The translations under genes and the position numbers were made by a program. A stretch of 64,000 nucleotides of DNA from the NCBI GenBank assembly GCA_014706295.1, contig JACSVZ010000002.1:132937431-133001430 (forward strand), written 5' to 3'. The notes under the pieces are model-generated. The model saw only the letters and a program-made list of their open reading frames with translations. It was not told where the DNA came from and searched no databases. The DNA comes from Lycocorax pyrrhopterus obiensis. Taxonomy: Eukaryota; Chordata; Aves; Passeriformes; Paradisaeidae. Shown one piece after another: positions 23,742 to 34,422 of the stretch (position 1 is its first letter; every line of letters starts with the position of its first letter).

Positions 23742-26700
23742 TTTACATGTGCTTTCCTCCCATGTTTATAAATCATGATTTCCTGCTTTGCTAAGTCAGC
23801 CATGAAAACAGCAATGCTATAAAACAAACTAGAGAAAGATTAGAAAAAGGTTCCTCCAAAATATAGCTCTGAGCAGTCTAAAGTCATGATTTATCTTGTA
23901 CACACATGTTTTATGTTAATGTGCCTGGCTTAAGGAATTACTTTTATCATCCTTCCCCAGGGCTGTGAGAGCACTGTGGTGGGGACAGACAGACAGTGGC
24001 ATACAGGAGGTAACTGGCAGGGCTATCAACTCTTCTTCATGGTGGTGGGAAGGTTTCTGAATAGCATGGAGTTTCATGCTGTAGGCTGGGGACAGCCTCT
24101 TGTAATACCTGGTATTACACATTTACATAACAAAAATAAAGGAATGTAATAGCTGAATACATGATATCCTGGTTTTAACAGGAAGGAAAACCACAGCTAT
24201 GTTGTGCAGCTGAACATGTTCTGCAGCCAGACCAAAAATGTGAAGATTGCCTCTCTGAGCCAGCTATTGTGTTTTAAAGCAAAGGCACAAAGATTCACAA
24301 TCCCCACCACGATCTTTGAAAACTTGTCTTCCTACAGGGTCAAGTGAAATACAACACTTCCATAACTGGTGTTTCTCCATAGACTATGAGAAACATCTGA
24401 AACCAAGTACTTGTCACTGTAATGTTTCCCATACCCTACATTTGACTCACCCGAGACAGATCTGTATCTCTCACCACAGTAGTCATAACTAGCAGCAGAG
24501 ACATTTTTTAAGTTCCTCTCATTGTATTATTTGTCAAACATAGCCATTAAGGGATCATTAGCAGATAAATGCTACTCAAAATCATGTTCTGATGCCACTA
24601 GAAGGGCTTACTGCAATTTTTTACCTATACCTTTGTAGTTTTATGTTTACCTGAGGAACTGTGCCATACAGACCTTATTCAGTTCCCATTAAACTTAAAG
24701 CTAAGTTTTTCTTATCAGTTAAAGGGAGGAAAATAAGCCCAGAAGAGGCATTATAAAAACTTGAGCAGAAAGCTGAGAAAGAGACTGGCAGAGAGAATTC
24801 ATATGAGAAATCTGCAAATTTCCTTGGTAATTGTTTTCATAGTGGGACAAGATGAGTTCAGTTGTTATTCACACAGTCATCGTGTGATCCTTTGGAATGC
24901 TAACAGGTCATCTTTGCCCACTTTGTATCAAGTTTGACATTGGGTTTGAACAACCCCTTGTTCCTCGAGGCAAAACACATAAATCTGAGTGGGATTTCAG
25001 GTCAAGTTAGGCTGAGCTCTGTCATACTGCAAATAAAACTAAGCTGTATTACGCCCAGGAGTAGGTCTTATTAGTTCTCTGATCCAGTAACCATACATTT
25101 ATGTGAATCTAGGGCTGGCAGAAGGTGGTCTGGAGAACACATGGGCACAGAGTAAGGGCAGGGAGGAAGCACCTTCCCTGGAAGCAGCTTGGACTCTGGC
25201 TGCAGAACTGCTGCTGCAGAGCTGCTGCAGAGTCTAAGGGTGAGTCTGGTCTGGGATTTCAGTGCTGTTCCAGGGACCTGGCTTCAGACAACATACTGTA
25301 GCAGCTTGCATGCACCTCCTGAGCAACAGAGCAGAGTCTTTGTGCACAAGTACTCTTGGTCTCTGCTAACTGCCTCTATAAACATTGGACCCCCATCCTG
25401 CAACTGCCTATAGTAACACATACATTGTCCTCGCTCATAACAGGGGTCAGGCAGGTTTTAAGCAAGAAAGCTGCATTGCCATCTGATGATTTAGTTAAAC
25501 CCACTTGCTATCAAGTCCTACCTGGATTCTCTGACTACATTGGCAGGGGACACAAACTGAGAAGCATTTTCAGAATACATCACCTGTACTATCAAGTGTC
25601 CTCATTTTGATGAGTAAGAATCAAATATTCACTGACCAGAGAGAAGCACCAGACCAGGGCACTGCTACACACTTGTTAAGATCTATGCTCTAGGCACTCC
25701 TTCCACAAATCCTTCAGTTCCTTCTGCCTCAGCACTTATTTAATTGTTCCCATTCACATCCTCACTACACACACAGTTTCTTGTTCTGTGCTTTGTAGTA
25801 ACACATGCTCACACATCTGTAGGTCCTATTGCCTAGAGTTAAGTCCAGAGAGCAGATGGTCTCCAGCTGTATGGTTGTGTGTTCTGGTTTCATCCGTCTT
25901 TCTGGAGCTGAGCTGCGTCTCTTCCAGTGGGATATCTCAGGGTTGGCAGGAGGCTGGCAGGAAAGCTCTGAGCAACAGAGCTGAAAAGCAGCACTGTCAA
26001 TGTAGGATGTGGCCTTTTCCCACTGAGAACTGCTGCACTGATGCTATGCATGGCCTCACGCACAACATTCTCCTAAAGGGGTGCATTTGGTTATGGGTTT
26101 GAAGGTGAGCCATTCTGGCCACCGGGCTATGTAAGAAATGTGACGGGAGCTCTGCTGTCCCAGGCAATTGTATCTTCCTGGCAGAGGGATCCCTGCAGGT
26201 TCAGCTGGGAAGAGAGCTTTGCATTGCTTGTCTCCATGTGAAGATGCTGATGTGATTAAAGAGTCACTTATTGCTCCTACTGAGCAACCTCACTGGTACA
26301 TGGCTGACTTGTGCCACTATGTCTGTTGTGCCTCACACACAAAAAGCACGAGTATAAGCACTTTAGTAATCTCTGTTAGAAATTCAGTCATAGTATCTGA
26401 CCTGACATTTCTATGATTTCATACTACATATTTTTCTGTATTATTATTATATATTTCTCATACATCACTATTATATTGTTTTACAATATATTATTAATAT
26501 AAAATATTGCTTATTAAATATATTAACCAATTATTTCATGATATTAAGTCTATATATTATATATTTTTCATATATTGTTTTCTATACTTAGTCCTTCAAT
26601 GAAATTCATTGATTATAACAGACTTAGGATCAAGTGCTGTGAAAGTGAAATCCACACAGAATTTAGAAATCCATGGGCACGATCCATTGATTTTGGTGAT

Positions 26701-28154
26701 ATTTGCTCTGATTGACTGTAATGTGTTCTCTGCTTGTAGTTGAAGAGAGGAAAAATCTGCCTTTACATGCTTGGGCAACATGTCAAGAGCACACCAGGAA
26801 CTTCACCCACTCTCAGATAAGACCTGAAACAGAAACAAGCCACATCATCTCTGGCTTTGTCTTGGTATCACAGAGAATGCAGTTTGGGACCCTTCGGTGA
26901 TTCAGAAAATATTTTTGGATCACTCCTAACCAGCTGCTCCTAAAACCTGCAGTCACTGTGCACCCTGCTGCTGAGTCATTGCAGCTTCTTCTGTGTGCAG
27001 GAAACTTCTGCTTTCTGAGAGGATACAACACTGTTGTAGCCTTACCCTGACCCTCAGATTTTGCAAAGCTCAGTGGCTCATACATATTCCAGGTAAAAAA
27101 GCCTCCAACCTTTTGTCCTTGCTTCAGTAAGTTTAGACATTCCCGGATGTACAGCTTCAATAACACAAATACTTCATGACAAGAATAGTCAGAATCTGGG
27201 GAGTTTTCTTAGCAGTAGTACAGAACATGTATCTATAGAAGAACTTGTAGAGTGAGATGCAAAACAACACAAAAACTGGAATTAGTTTTCTTCTTGATGT
27301 TCCCAGATATGTTAAGATGGCATTGAAGGAAAAGGAAAGCAAAGGAAGCATAGAGCATCAGAAAGTTACAACCTTATCAAAATTGTTCATTGCAAACCTG
27401 GAAAATGGTATTTGGATTGTAACTTGAAATGAATTTATAATATCCTTAAAACATCCAAACATCTTTGCTTCTGCCCTGCAAAGATGAAATCCCATAGCCA
27501 TCCCATTTGTCTTGAGAGGGAGATGACAACTGTACACCAAGCACAGAGAGGGAGGAAAAAGGAATTATGATTCTGAAGAAGCAACTGACTTTTTTCCCCC
27601 TCTTTCTCTCTTTCTTTCCTGGGCAGAAGTGCCTACCTGCAGCCTTGAGGTGCTTTTGTGGGACTGCATTTTGCACAGTCACATTCTTTGGATGGGAATG
27701 ACTGGCTTCCATTTCTTTCCCTAAAAAGTGAACTAGAAAGAAGCCATTGTGTGTATCTTTTCTCCAGTGGGTCAGTGGAAGGAGCCTTTGTGTCTGTTCC
27801 TTGCACTATCTAAGGTGATTAAACGTAATTTTTCTTTCCCATAAGATGCCTTCAGCACAGGGCAACTTGGGCAAGGACTGAAGAGTGAAGGAAAAGTAAC
27901 ACATTCTGGTGCCCTGACCATTACAGCCCCAGCAGTAAGAGGCAGCATCACACCTGCAGGTTTTGTACAATGTGTTGTCTGCATGTGTGAGACACTCAGC
28001 ACACCCCTAAAAGGAGGCCTCCGAGATGACTTTGGTCGTTTGGTGAATGTTACCCTTATTTTTTTCTTGACAGACTGAAAGGATTTTCATGCACCATCAC
28101 AGGCTGGGGGCCTGCTGGCTGGAAAGAAGCTTTGCAAAGAAAACCCTGTGAGTG
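23742..28154. other. Intergenic, nothing recognised
   Basis: No exon, RNA gene or clear transposon. A strongly AT-rich patch (TATAT/ATTA) lies at about 26425-26580. Short strings resembling LTR starts (TATCCTGGTTTTAACAG near 24165, TGTTCTGGTTTCATCC near 25879) have no matching 3' end nearby and are not called. Confidence 0.4.
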
Positions 28155-28493
28155 TGGACAGGAGGTTGATCATGAACCAGCACTGTGGCAAGGAAGCCAA
28201 TGTATCCTGGGATGTATTAGGTCAAGTATTGCCAGCAGGTAGAGGCAGGGGATCCTTACCCTCTTCTCAGCACTGGTGAGGCCCATCTGGAAAGCTGTGC
28301 CCATGCTGAGCTTCCCAGTACAAGAGAGACAAGGACATACTGGAACAAGCCCAGTGAGGAGTCAAAAAGTTGATGAAAGAACAGGAGCGTCTGGGATATG
28401 AGGAGAGGCTGAAGAGAAATGGCTCAGGAAGATCTCATCAGTGGGTGTAAATATCTGATAGAAAATTGGGTGTAAAGAAGAGGATTCAGTCTT
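28155..28493 (+). mobile_element. CR1 LINE, first part of an interrupted copy
   Basis: CR1 ORF2 end and 3' region: AACCAGCACTGTGGCAAGGA, TCAGCACTGGTGAGGCCCAT, GAGGAGAGGCTGAAGAGAAA and AGTGGGTGTAAATATCTGAT. It breaks off at 28493 where an antisense CR1 is inserted; the same copy resumes at 28587. Confidence 0.88.
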
Positions 28494-28586
28494 AGAATCA
28501 CAGGATCAAAGAATCACTTGGATCGGAAAAGAGCTCTGAGATCATTGAGTCCAAACTACTTCACAGTCCAACCTCTTCTCAAAGCT
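28494..28586 (-). mobile_element. CR1 3' end inserted into another CR1
   Basis: AGAATCACAGGATCAAAGAA, then GAGATCATTGAGTCCAAACT, is an antisense CR1 3' end. It is bracketed by CAGTCTT (28487-28493) and CAGCTCTT (28587-28594), an imperfect short direct repeat, and the host CR1 continues on both sides. Confidence 0.85.
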
Positions 28587-28877
28587 CAGCTCTTCTCGGT
28601 GGTGCCCAGTGTGGGGATAAGAGGCAATGGGGATACACTGAAATGGGAAATTGCACTCCCACATAGGGAAAATAATAAGTTTACTGTTCGATTGGTCAAA
28701 GAGTGGTGCAGATTAACCAGGGAGATGATGGACTGACAATCCTTGGAGATACTCAAATCCTAACTGGACATGGCCCCAGGCAACCTGCTGTAGCCAAACC
28801 TGCTCTGAATAGGAGACTGGACTAGATGGTTTCCAGAGATGTCTGTCAGTCTCAAGTACTCTTTGACTTTGTGATTT
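28587..28877 (+). mobile_element. CR1 LINE, second part of the interrupted copy
   Basis: Continues the host CR1: TTCTCGGTGGTGCCCAGTGT, CTTGGAGATACTCAAATCCT, GGCAACCTGCTGTAGCC and GGACTAGATGGTTTCCAGAG, ending TTTGACTTTGTGATTT (decayed tail). Confidence 0.88.
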
Positions 28878-29830
28878 TTTTAAAGACCTGCTTTTGAAAA
28901 ATCTTTCTTTTACATTGTCACTGCTGGGAAGCATTAAGCTTTTGTGGATGTCTCAGTGGTACATCACTAGTAGTCAGCATAGTTCTGTTAGCTTGACTTT
29001 GAATCATCTGGGTTCAGAGTAGGTGATTTGGAGTATGGGTTTCCTACCCTATCTTGCTGACAAGCAGCTTTATCTCCATTTTTGTCTGGAAATGTCTTTG
29101 GGCTTTAACAACTAGCAATGAGTCTATAAATAAACACTGAACAATATCCCTTGCTATTTTTAATGTTTTCTGTTATGGAGTCTGGTGGCAAAATCATTCA
29201 GATTTTTTCAACTTTTAAGGAAAGGTTCAGAACAGTCCATAGCAGGCAGAGTGCACTGGCCAGCAAAACCATGCTTGCATTGTCAGTGCAGCAGAAAACC
29301 AGCCAAGCATTACTTGTCTCTAGTTTCCTAATGTCTAATTTCCTTAGCACACTGTTATAAAGACCAGTATTTTGTGAGGGACAGAATCGCCTCTTGTTCA
29401 TCTGTCCTTGCGTCATTACAGAAAACACAAGCAGCGCAGGTCAATGGTAACAGTCAGACAGGAGAAAGCTCTCAGCTGTCAACTACAACATCACATAAAA
29501 TAATCATTGAAACAGCTATTGTCTAGAGTGTTTACAATGTAATGATTTTCTAAACTTAGTTGACACATAAGATTACTCTGACTTTAAACTCCAGTTAAAG
29601 TTTGGATAATCAGTGATTCAGACCCATTTGACACAGATCCAAGACAAGGAAAGGACATACAATTAAGCTCTTAAGGACTGTAGAGTTGACATGAAAAATG
29701 GATCAATAGACCCTCATGGTAGTTCTTAGAAAACTCGAGAAGTAAGGGCTGACAGAGCATGTGCTCTGTTTTGCAAACATTAAGTCTGTCAAGTATCAGA
29801 GATAGGATGTGACAGTCTAAATGGGAAGAC
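28878..29830. other. Intergenic, nothing recognised
   Basis: AT-rich sequence between two CR1 copies, with no supported feature. Confidence 0.45.
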
Positions 29831-30121
29831 AGCTAGATGGGTAAAAAACTGATTATGTGGTCAGGATCAAAGGGCACTGGTTAATGGGATATAATCCATG
29901 GAATTCTGGATGCTGCAGGAGTAGAGTTCAGGGGTCTGTCCTGGGACCTGTCAACTTCAACATCTTTACTGATGGCCTGGTGGAATTTGCTCTCAGCAAG
30001 TTTGCCTTCAACACCAAACTGGGGGGCAGGAATCAGCCAACATGCTTAAGGGCTGTGTGCCATTGGGCAAAAGCACAAATTCAACAAAGGCAAATGCAAA
30101 GTCCTGTACCTAGGAAGGAAT
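29831..30121 (+). mobile_element. CR1 ORF2 fragment (reverse transcriptase C-terminal part)
   Basis: Contains the CR1 stretch TCCTGGGACCTGTCAACTTC, AACATCTTTACTGATGGCCT and AGTTTGCCTTCAACACCAAA. The 88-aa ORF at 29857-30123 is this LINE remnant and keeps GSVLGPVNFNIFTDGL, which matches the conserved reverse transcriptase loop. Confidence 0.85.
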
Positions 30122-30123
30122 AG

Positions 30124-30200
30124 TAGAATCATAATAGGGTAACTCAGGCTGGATGGGACATAAGTAGGACTTTAGTCCAGCCTCCTGCTGGGGAGGAGAT
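30124..30200 (-). mobile_element. CR1 3' end fragment, antisense
   Basis: TAGAATCATAATAGGGTAAC, then TTTAGTCCAGCCTCCTGCTG: an antisense CR1 tail butted against the sense fragment before it. Confidence 0.75.
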
Positions 30201-33040
30201 TTGAGGGCATATAGACATCATTGTACAGGTGATGTGACCTGGTGGAGCTGGCTGGGATGGGAGGATCCTCAGTTTGACATGGCACATGTTTGAGAAAACA
30301 CGCACCTTTTATGAGATTCAAGTTCTGAAGCGCAAACTGTAGTAAAATTTAAACTTACAGGATTACTGCAAAAGTCTGTTTGTCTGGATTTATCACATTT
30401 CATAGTTTGCTATGGGAATACTTCCTGGTTTTAGTGTAAAACAGGAATATTTGAAACACAGAAGGGGTTTAGTGGTGGTGTTTTTAAGAGAGAGTGCATG
30501 CCAGACTGAATAATCTGCTGGCGCTATTCCGTGCCAACTCTTGATATTAAGTTGAGAAGCTCTTTGGAAAGGTACTTCCAGAGCAGTTTTGCAGAAGCAG
30601 GCAGCTACCTGGCATAAGGCACAGACTGTGCCAGGTGTGGGCTGGAACAGCTTGGGGCTGGGAGCTCAGGGAGCTCAGGGTCGTGGCAGGCTGTCTGCAG
30701 GGATGTGGGTGCTGCCAGCCCAAACTCAGGCTGGCTTTTCGGCAGGATCAGCCAAGACTGAAGGCTGCAAGTGGACCTGGCAGAAGTGGCAGCCCTGGGA
30801 TCCACAAAGCAGAAATGGGGAGATGGAAAGGACTTGGGGAGGGAGCAGGGACTTTCAGGGCGTGGAGCTAGAGGACAGCCAGGAGGAGAGCTTGGCAAGT
30901 ATCTACAATTCCAGAGCCCTGTGGGAGTTTGTAAACACAGTGTAATGGCCATGTTCTGCTCTGTGTCCCAGTGAGCTTGTGGGAATCCAGAAGCACCGTG
31001 GGACATTCCAGCAACCATGTGCCGTAATCGAAAATTATGCTTATGCTTTTTTGCTTTGCTTGCTTTTAGCCATGCAGATTTACCAGTTAACCAACCTAAA
31101 GTAAATGCTGGTATGTGCAGCTCTGGAGGTGGCTCACCACCACTGGGCAGGTATCACTGTCCTGAATCCCATCGTACCACTGGAATTCAGATCTGTCCTA
31201 TATTCTCCAAGGACCCTAAGAGTGCAAACTGTCTGTACTGTAACGTTTACCTCCATGGGAACTCGCTGTAAGTTGATGGACTTGCACTGACTTCAAAACT
31301 TTTGCCTCAGAATCCATATCCCTTTTTCTCCAAAATCTTTGGTTTGGTAGCTCATGGATGCCTGTGCCATGCCCATACCAGTTGTATTTGTGCTGGTGAA
31401 GGATCATTCAGTTATTTCCCCTCTGACAGCTGGTAAGTGGCCCTCAGCATCACTGCTTGTGTGCTGCAGCATTGCTAGCTCAGGGCAGAGTCTGTAGTGG
31501 ATCCTTCAAATCCAAAGCAGACAGTATTATGTATGGTGGATAAAGCCTAAATTCCCTATTATACTGTAAGTTGAGAGTAGTATCCACGTTGGGTTCAAGG
31601 ACAGCAGGACAGCTTGAAAATTTCTCAAAAGACAAACATTTCCGGTGACAGCTGTCAATGATTTGATTGTAAGCCATTCTCTATCCACATTGAAAACTAG
31701 CATATGAATAATAAAGAATAAACTTAAGATAAATCACTCTGTACAATTACTACTTCCTCAGATGGTCATATTATGTTAGTCTATTTTGTTGTTTAACTCT
31801 GTTCTGCTTGTGTTAACACAAATGACTACTTCTGTCACCAGCTGGCTAAACTAATGCAGAATTTGGAAAATACATTTCCTGAGCTAATGGCATGAACAAA
31901 TAGCCACAAAAGAGTGAACCATTTACACGTTTCTCCTTTGGGATACGAAGTTCAGCATAATTACCGCAAACACAAAAGATGCTGTACTAAAGTTTTAATT
32001 AAAAACAAAACCAAAATAAAATATACACAATCATTCTGAGTTTGGGAAACAGAAACAAGTCCCATTCTTCTTTGCCACATGGGCTAATAACCAGTTTTAA
32101 TATGCTGCATTTGTGTCACCCAAGCCATTTTTCTCAACCTGTTTTAAGTAAAGAACTTTAACTTTGAGGGAAAAACATCCACAGGCCATTTTCCATGGAC
32201 TTTCAAGTATTGCTTTGCAGTTAAAAGGGAGATAAATATATAAATTATTTCATGTTATAATTTCGTTCACTTCATAAATAAAATGATCATATTCTGCAAA
32301 AAATTAAAATTTTACAGTTATACTGAAAATATTATTTAGCCCTGGGTTGTGGACACAACACAACCTGGCCAGCTGCATGGAGTTATGCCTGCACAGAGTT
32401 TTTAAATCAATTTAGTGTAGTTCAAGAACATGTTTCGCAATCACATTGGAGTGAAGGATCAGCAGCGAGCTCTGTGGTACATGCCGAGTAACCCTGATTT
32501 TGGCTAGGAAGTGAAGTGCACTCTTTTGCCATTGGATACCCCGGGAAGAACCTGTCTGCCCACTCAAATGTACCTTATGGCACTGTCAGTAATGTGTATC
32601 CCACTGGCATCCACCAGGTATGATCAGCTGAAGAGGTGCTTTGCTCTTCTTATTCCTTACAATTCTTAGACAAGTGGAAACAAGACATTTTAGGCTCTAG
32701 AAGAGTCTCATGTTTCTTCCAACACACACCCACACACAGGCACACCCTGCCACTCTGAAACTGAAAAGCAATCTATTAAATGCAAAGACATATGAGAAAG
32801 GGCCACCAAAGAATAGCCCTGGAGGGTGAGTAAGTATTTTATTTACAAAAGGTCAAGTAAACTTCAAATGTGCATAGAGTTGTTACACAGCTTTACATAT
32901 GTGTGGGGCAAAATCCTTCAAATGATCCTTGCGAAGCCAGCTCCACACTCCCACCACAAGCCCAGCTGTTGATAGTCAAGGCAGCACGAGAGTTTTCTTT
33001 ATAGTATATGAAAAAGGAGAACTGTATCCTGGACGGGGGA
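30201..33040. other. Intergenic; GC-rich patch and a small signal-peptide-like ORF
   Basis: A GC-rich patch at about 30600-30900 is open in several frames on both strands (137 aa at 30605-31018 on -, 118 aa at 30589-30945 on +) with no recognisable domain. The 84-aa ORF at 31017-31271 is listed separately. The rest is AT-rich with nothing recognised. Confidence 0.4.
31017..31271 (+). CDS. Hypothetical small ORF with signal-peptide-like N-terminus
   Basis: 84 codons. The N-terminus MCRNRKLCLCFFALLAFSHA has the layout of a signal peptide: basic start, hydrophobic core and a small residue at a plausible cleavage site. About six cysteines follow. ACC precedes the ATG, giving A at -3. GTAAGT, a consensus splice donor, occurs at 31269-31274, overlapping the stop codon. 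I do not recognise the protein. Chance is the most likely explanation for an ORF of this size in 64 kb, so this is a hypothesis only. Confidence 0.12.
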   Translation: MCRNRKLCLCFFALLAFSHADLPVNQPKVNAGMCSSGGGSPPLGRYHCPESHRTTGIQICPIFSKDPKSANCLYCNVYLHGNSL

Positions 33041-33175
33041 AAAAAAAGCAAAAAAGAAAGAAACAAACAAAACCAAACCAAAACAAACCAACCAAAAAAC
33101 AACAACGACAACAACAACAACAACAAATCAACACAAAAAACTCCCAAACAAACAAACAAAAAATCCCTAAACAAA
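33041..33175. repeat. A-rich (CAAA)n/(CAA)n low-complexity region
   Basis: About 135 bases of AAAC, CAAA and CAA units in irregular array. ORFs on both strands here (poly-Asn/Gln or poly-Leu/Cys) are artefacts of the repeat. Confidence 0.92.
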
Positions 33176-33414
33176 CTGACATCCAGCTATGGGGCTGGGA
33201 GAGCCTCCGGTCCTGTCTAAAGAGGGAACTGTGTAGGTGATTGACTATGGTATGAGAGTGGACCAAGTCTAGTGGCCAAGGTTGAAGTTCTCCTTCCTCC
33301 CATATCCCCAGAAAGTTCTTAAAAATGTCTAACTTAGTTTTTCCTCTCTCCTGCCACCTTCCCCACAAATACCTCCTCTCCCCCTATGTGGGAGGAGCAC
33401 AGGAGAGAGTTGGG

Positions 33415-34422
33415 TGTGCTGGGTTGGTACTGAGGAGCTGCAGGGAGCTGTTAGGGCTGAGTGCTGCAAGAGCTGCTTATTGGGCTTGTGGCTGGAGGTG
33501 GAGAGGGTGACATCTGTGATGAAGCTGAAGCACTGGGTGGCCCTGTGATGCATGTCTGTTGGGGGTTTGAGGAGTTCTCCTGTTCTTCTTTTTCTCTTAA
33601 AGAATTTTCCCCATATCTGTTTCCAAGGGGACGAATCACTGGGTGCTTAAGAAGAACAAAAGGGCCGGCCACAGAGGGCGGGGGTACAACTAGCTACTTG
33701 TTTTTCACCTGGGGGGTGGGGGAGTAGGGTTTGCTGGTGCCCTCAGTGTGAGGAAGGTGTGGGTCAGAGCTGGAGGTTTCTTCTTTTCGGCGGTTTTTCC
33801 TTCTACCTGAGAAACCCGGCTTCCCAAGCCCACCTTTCCCCGCCCTGCTGGGAGCCGGGCCGCAGCCCTCCGCTCTCCGCAGGCGCTTGGACCCTTCGCT
33901 ACACTGTAACCCTGCACACCCTTTGCCGGCTGGGACCTCCCGGCGCTCCCACTGCAGCCCCGCAGTTTGCTACATCTCATCTGCCACCCGGGATCTGTGC
34001 TCGTCCCTGCTGCTCCAGCCTGCTGCTCCCGAGGGTCCGGCCGGACACCGGGATCAGCTGCCCAGAGGGTTTGTGAAGCTTTTCGTCCATCCCTTTCCGG
34101 GACCCTGAGCCGCCCCTGCGAGCTGTGACTGGAACTGCACCGAAGGGGGGGAGGGGTGACCTACAGCCGAGAGGGGCTGGCACTGGGTTTGTGGTTGTGT
34201 TGGCTGTTACTGCCATAGTTATTGTTGTTTGTTTGCCTTGTCATACATATATATATATATATATATATTAGTAAAGAACTGTTATTCCTACCCCTCATAT
34301 CTTTGCCTGAAAGCCCCCTTAATTTCAAAATTATAATAATTCGGAGGGAAGGGGGTTGCATTTTCCATTTCAGGGGAGGCTTCTGCCTTCCTTGACAGAC
34401 ACCTGTCTTTCAAACCAGGACA
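33415..34422 (+). mobile_element. LTR of an endogenous retrovirus, GC-rich, about 1 kb
   Basis: The 3' end reads GTCTTTCAAACCAGGACA and is preceded by a block typical of passerine LTRs: GTAAAGAACTGTTATTCC, TTTCAAAATTATAATAATTC and TTCTGCCTTCCTTGACAGAC. The proposed start TGTGCTGGGTTGG pairs with the 3' end over 10 of 12 bases as an inverted repeat. The central part (33820-34160) is very GC-rich with many CpGs, and a TA microsatellite at 34247-34269 lies where a TATA box might be. I found no matching target duplication (ATGTC follows the 3' end, TTGGG precedes the proposed start), so the 5' border is uncertain. ORFs of 91-105 aa here are by-products of GC richness. Confidence 0.7.
34247..34269. 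repeat. (TA)n microsatellite inside the LTR
   Basis: About eleven TA units, directly upstream of GTAAAGAACTG. Confidence 0.92.

Noticed and set aside
30589..31018. Overlapping ORFs of 118 aa (+) and 137 aa (-)
   Set aside because: Open frames on both strands in a GC-rich patch, with no domain and no splice context; composition explains them.
33325..33329. ATGTC as left target duplication for the LTR ending at 34422
   Set aside because: The sequence after it does not begin with TG or resemble the inverted terminus; a 5-base match within a few hundred bases is likely by chance.
32929..33368. Overlapping ORFs of 93-130 aa on both strands
   Set aside because: They are products of the CAAA/CAA low-complexity stretch.
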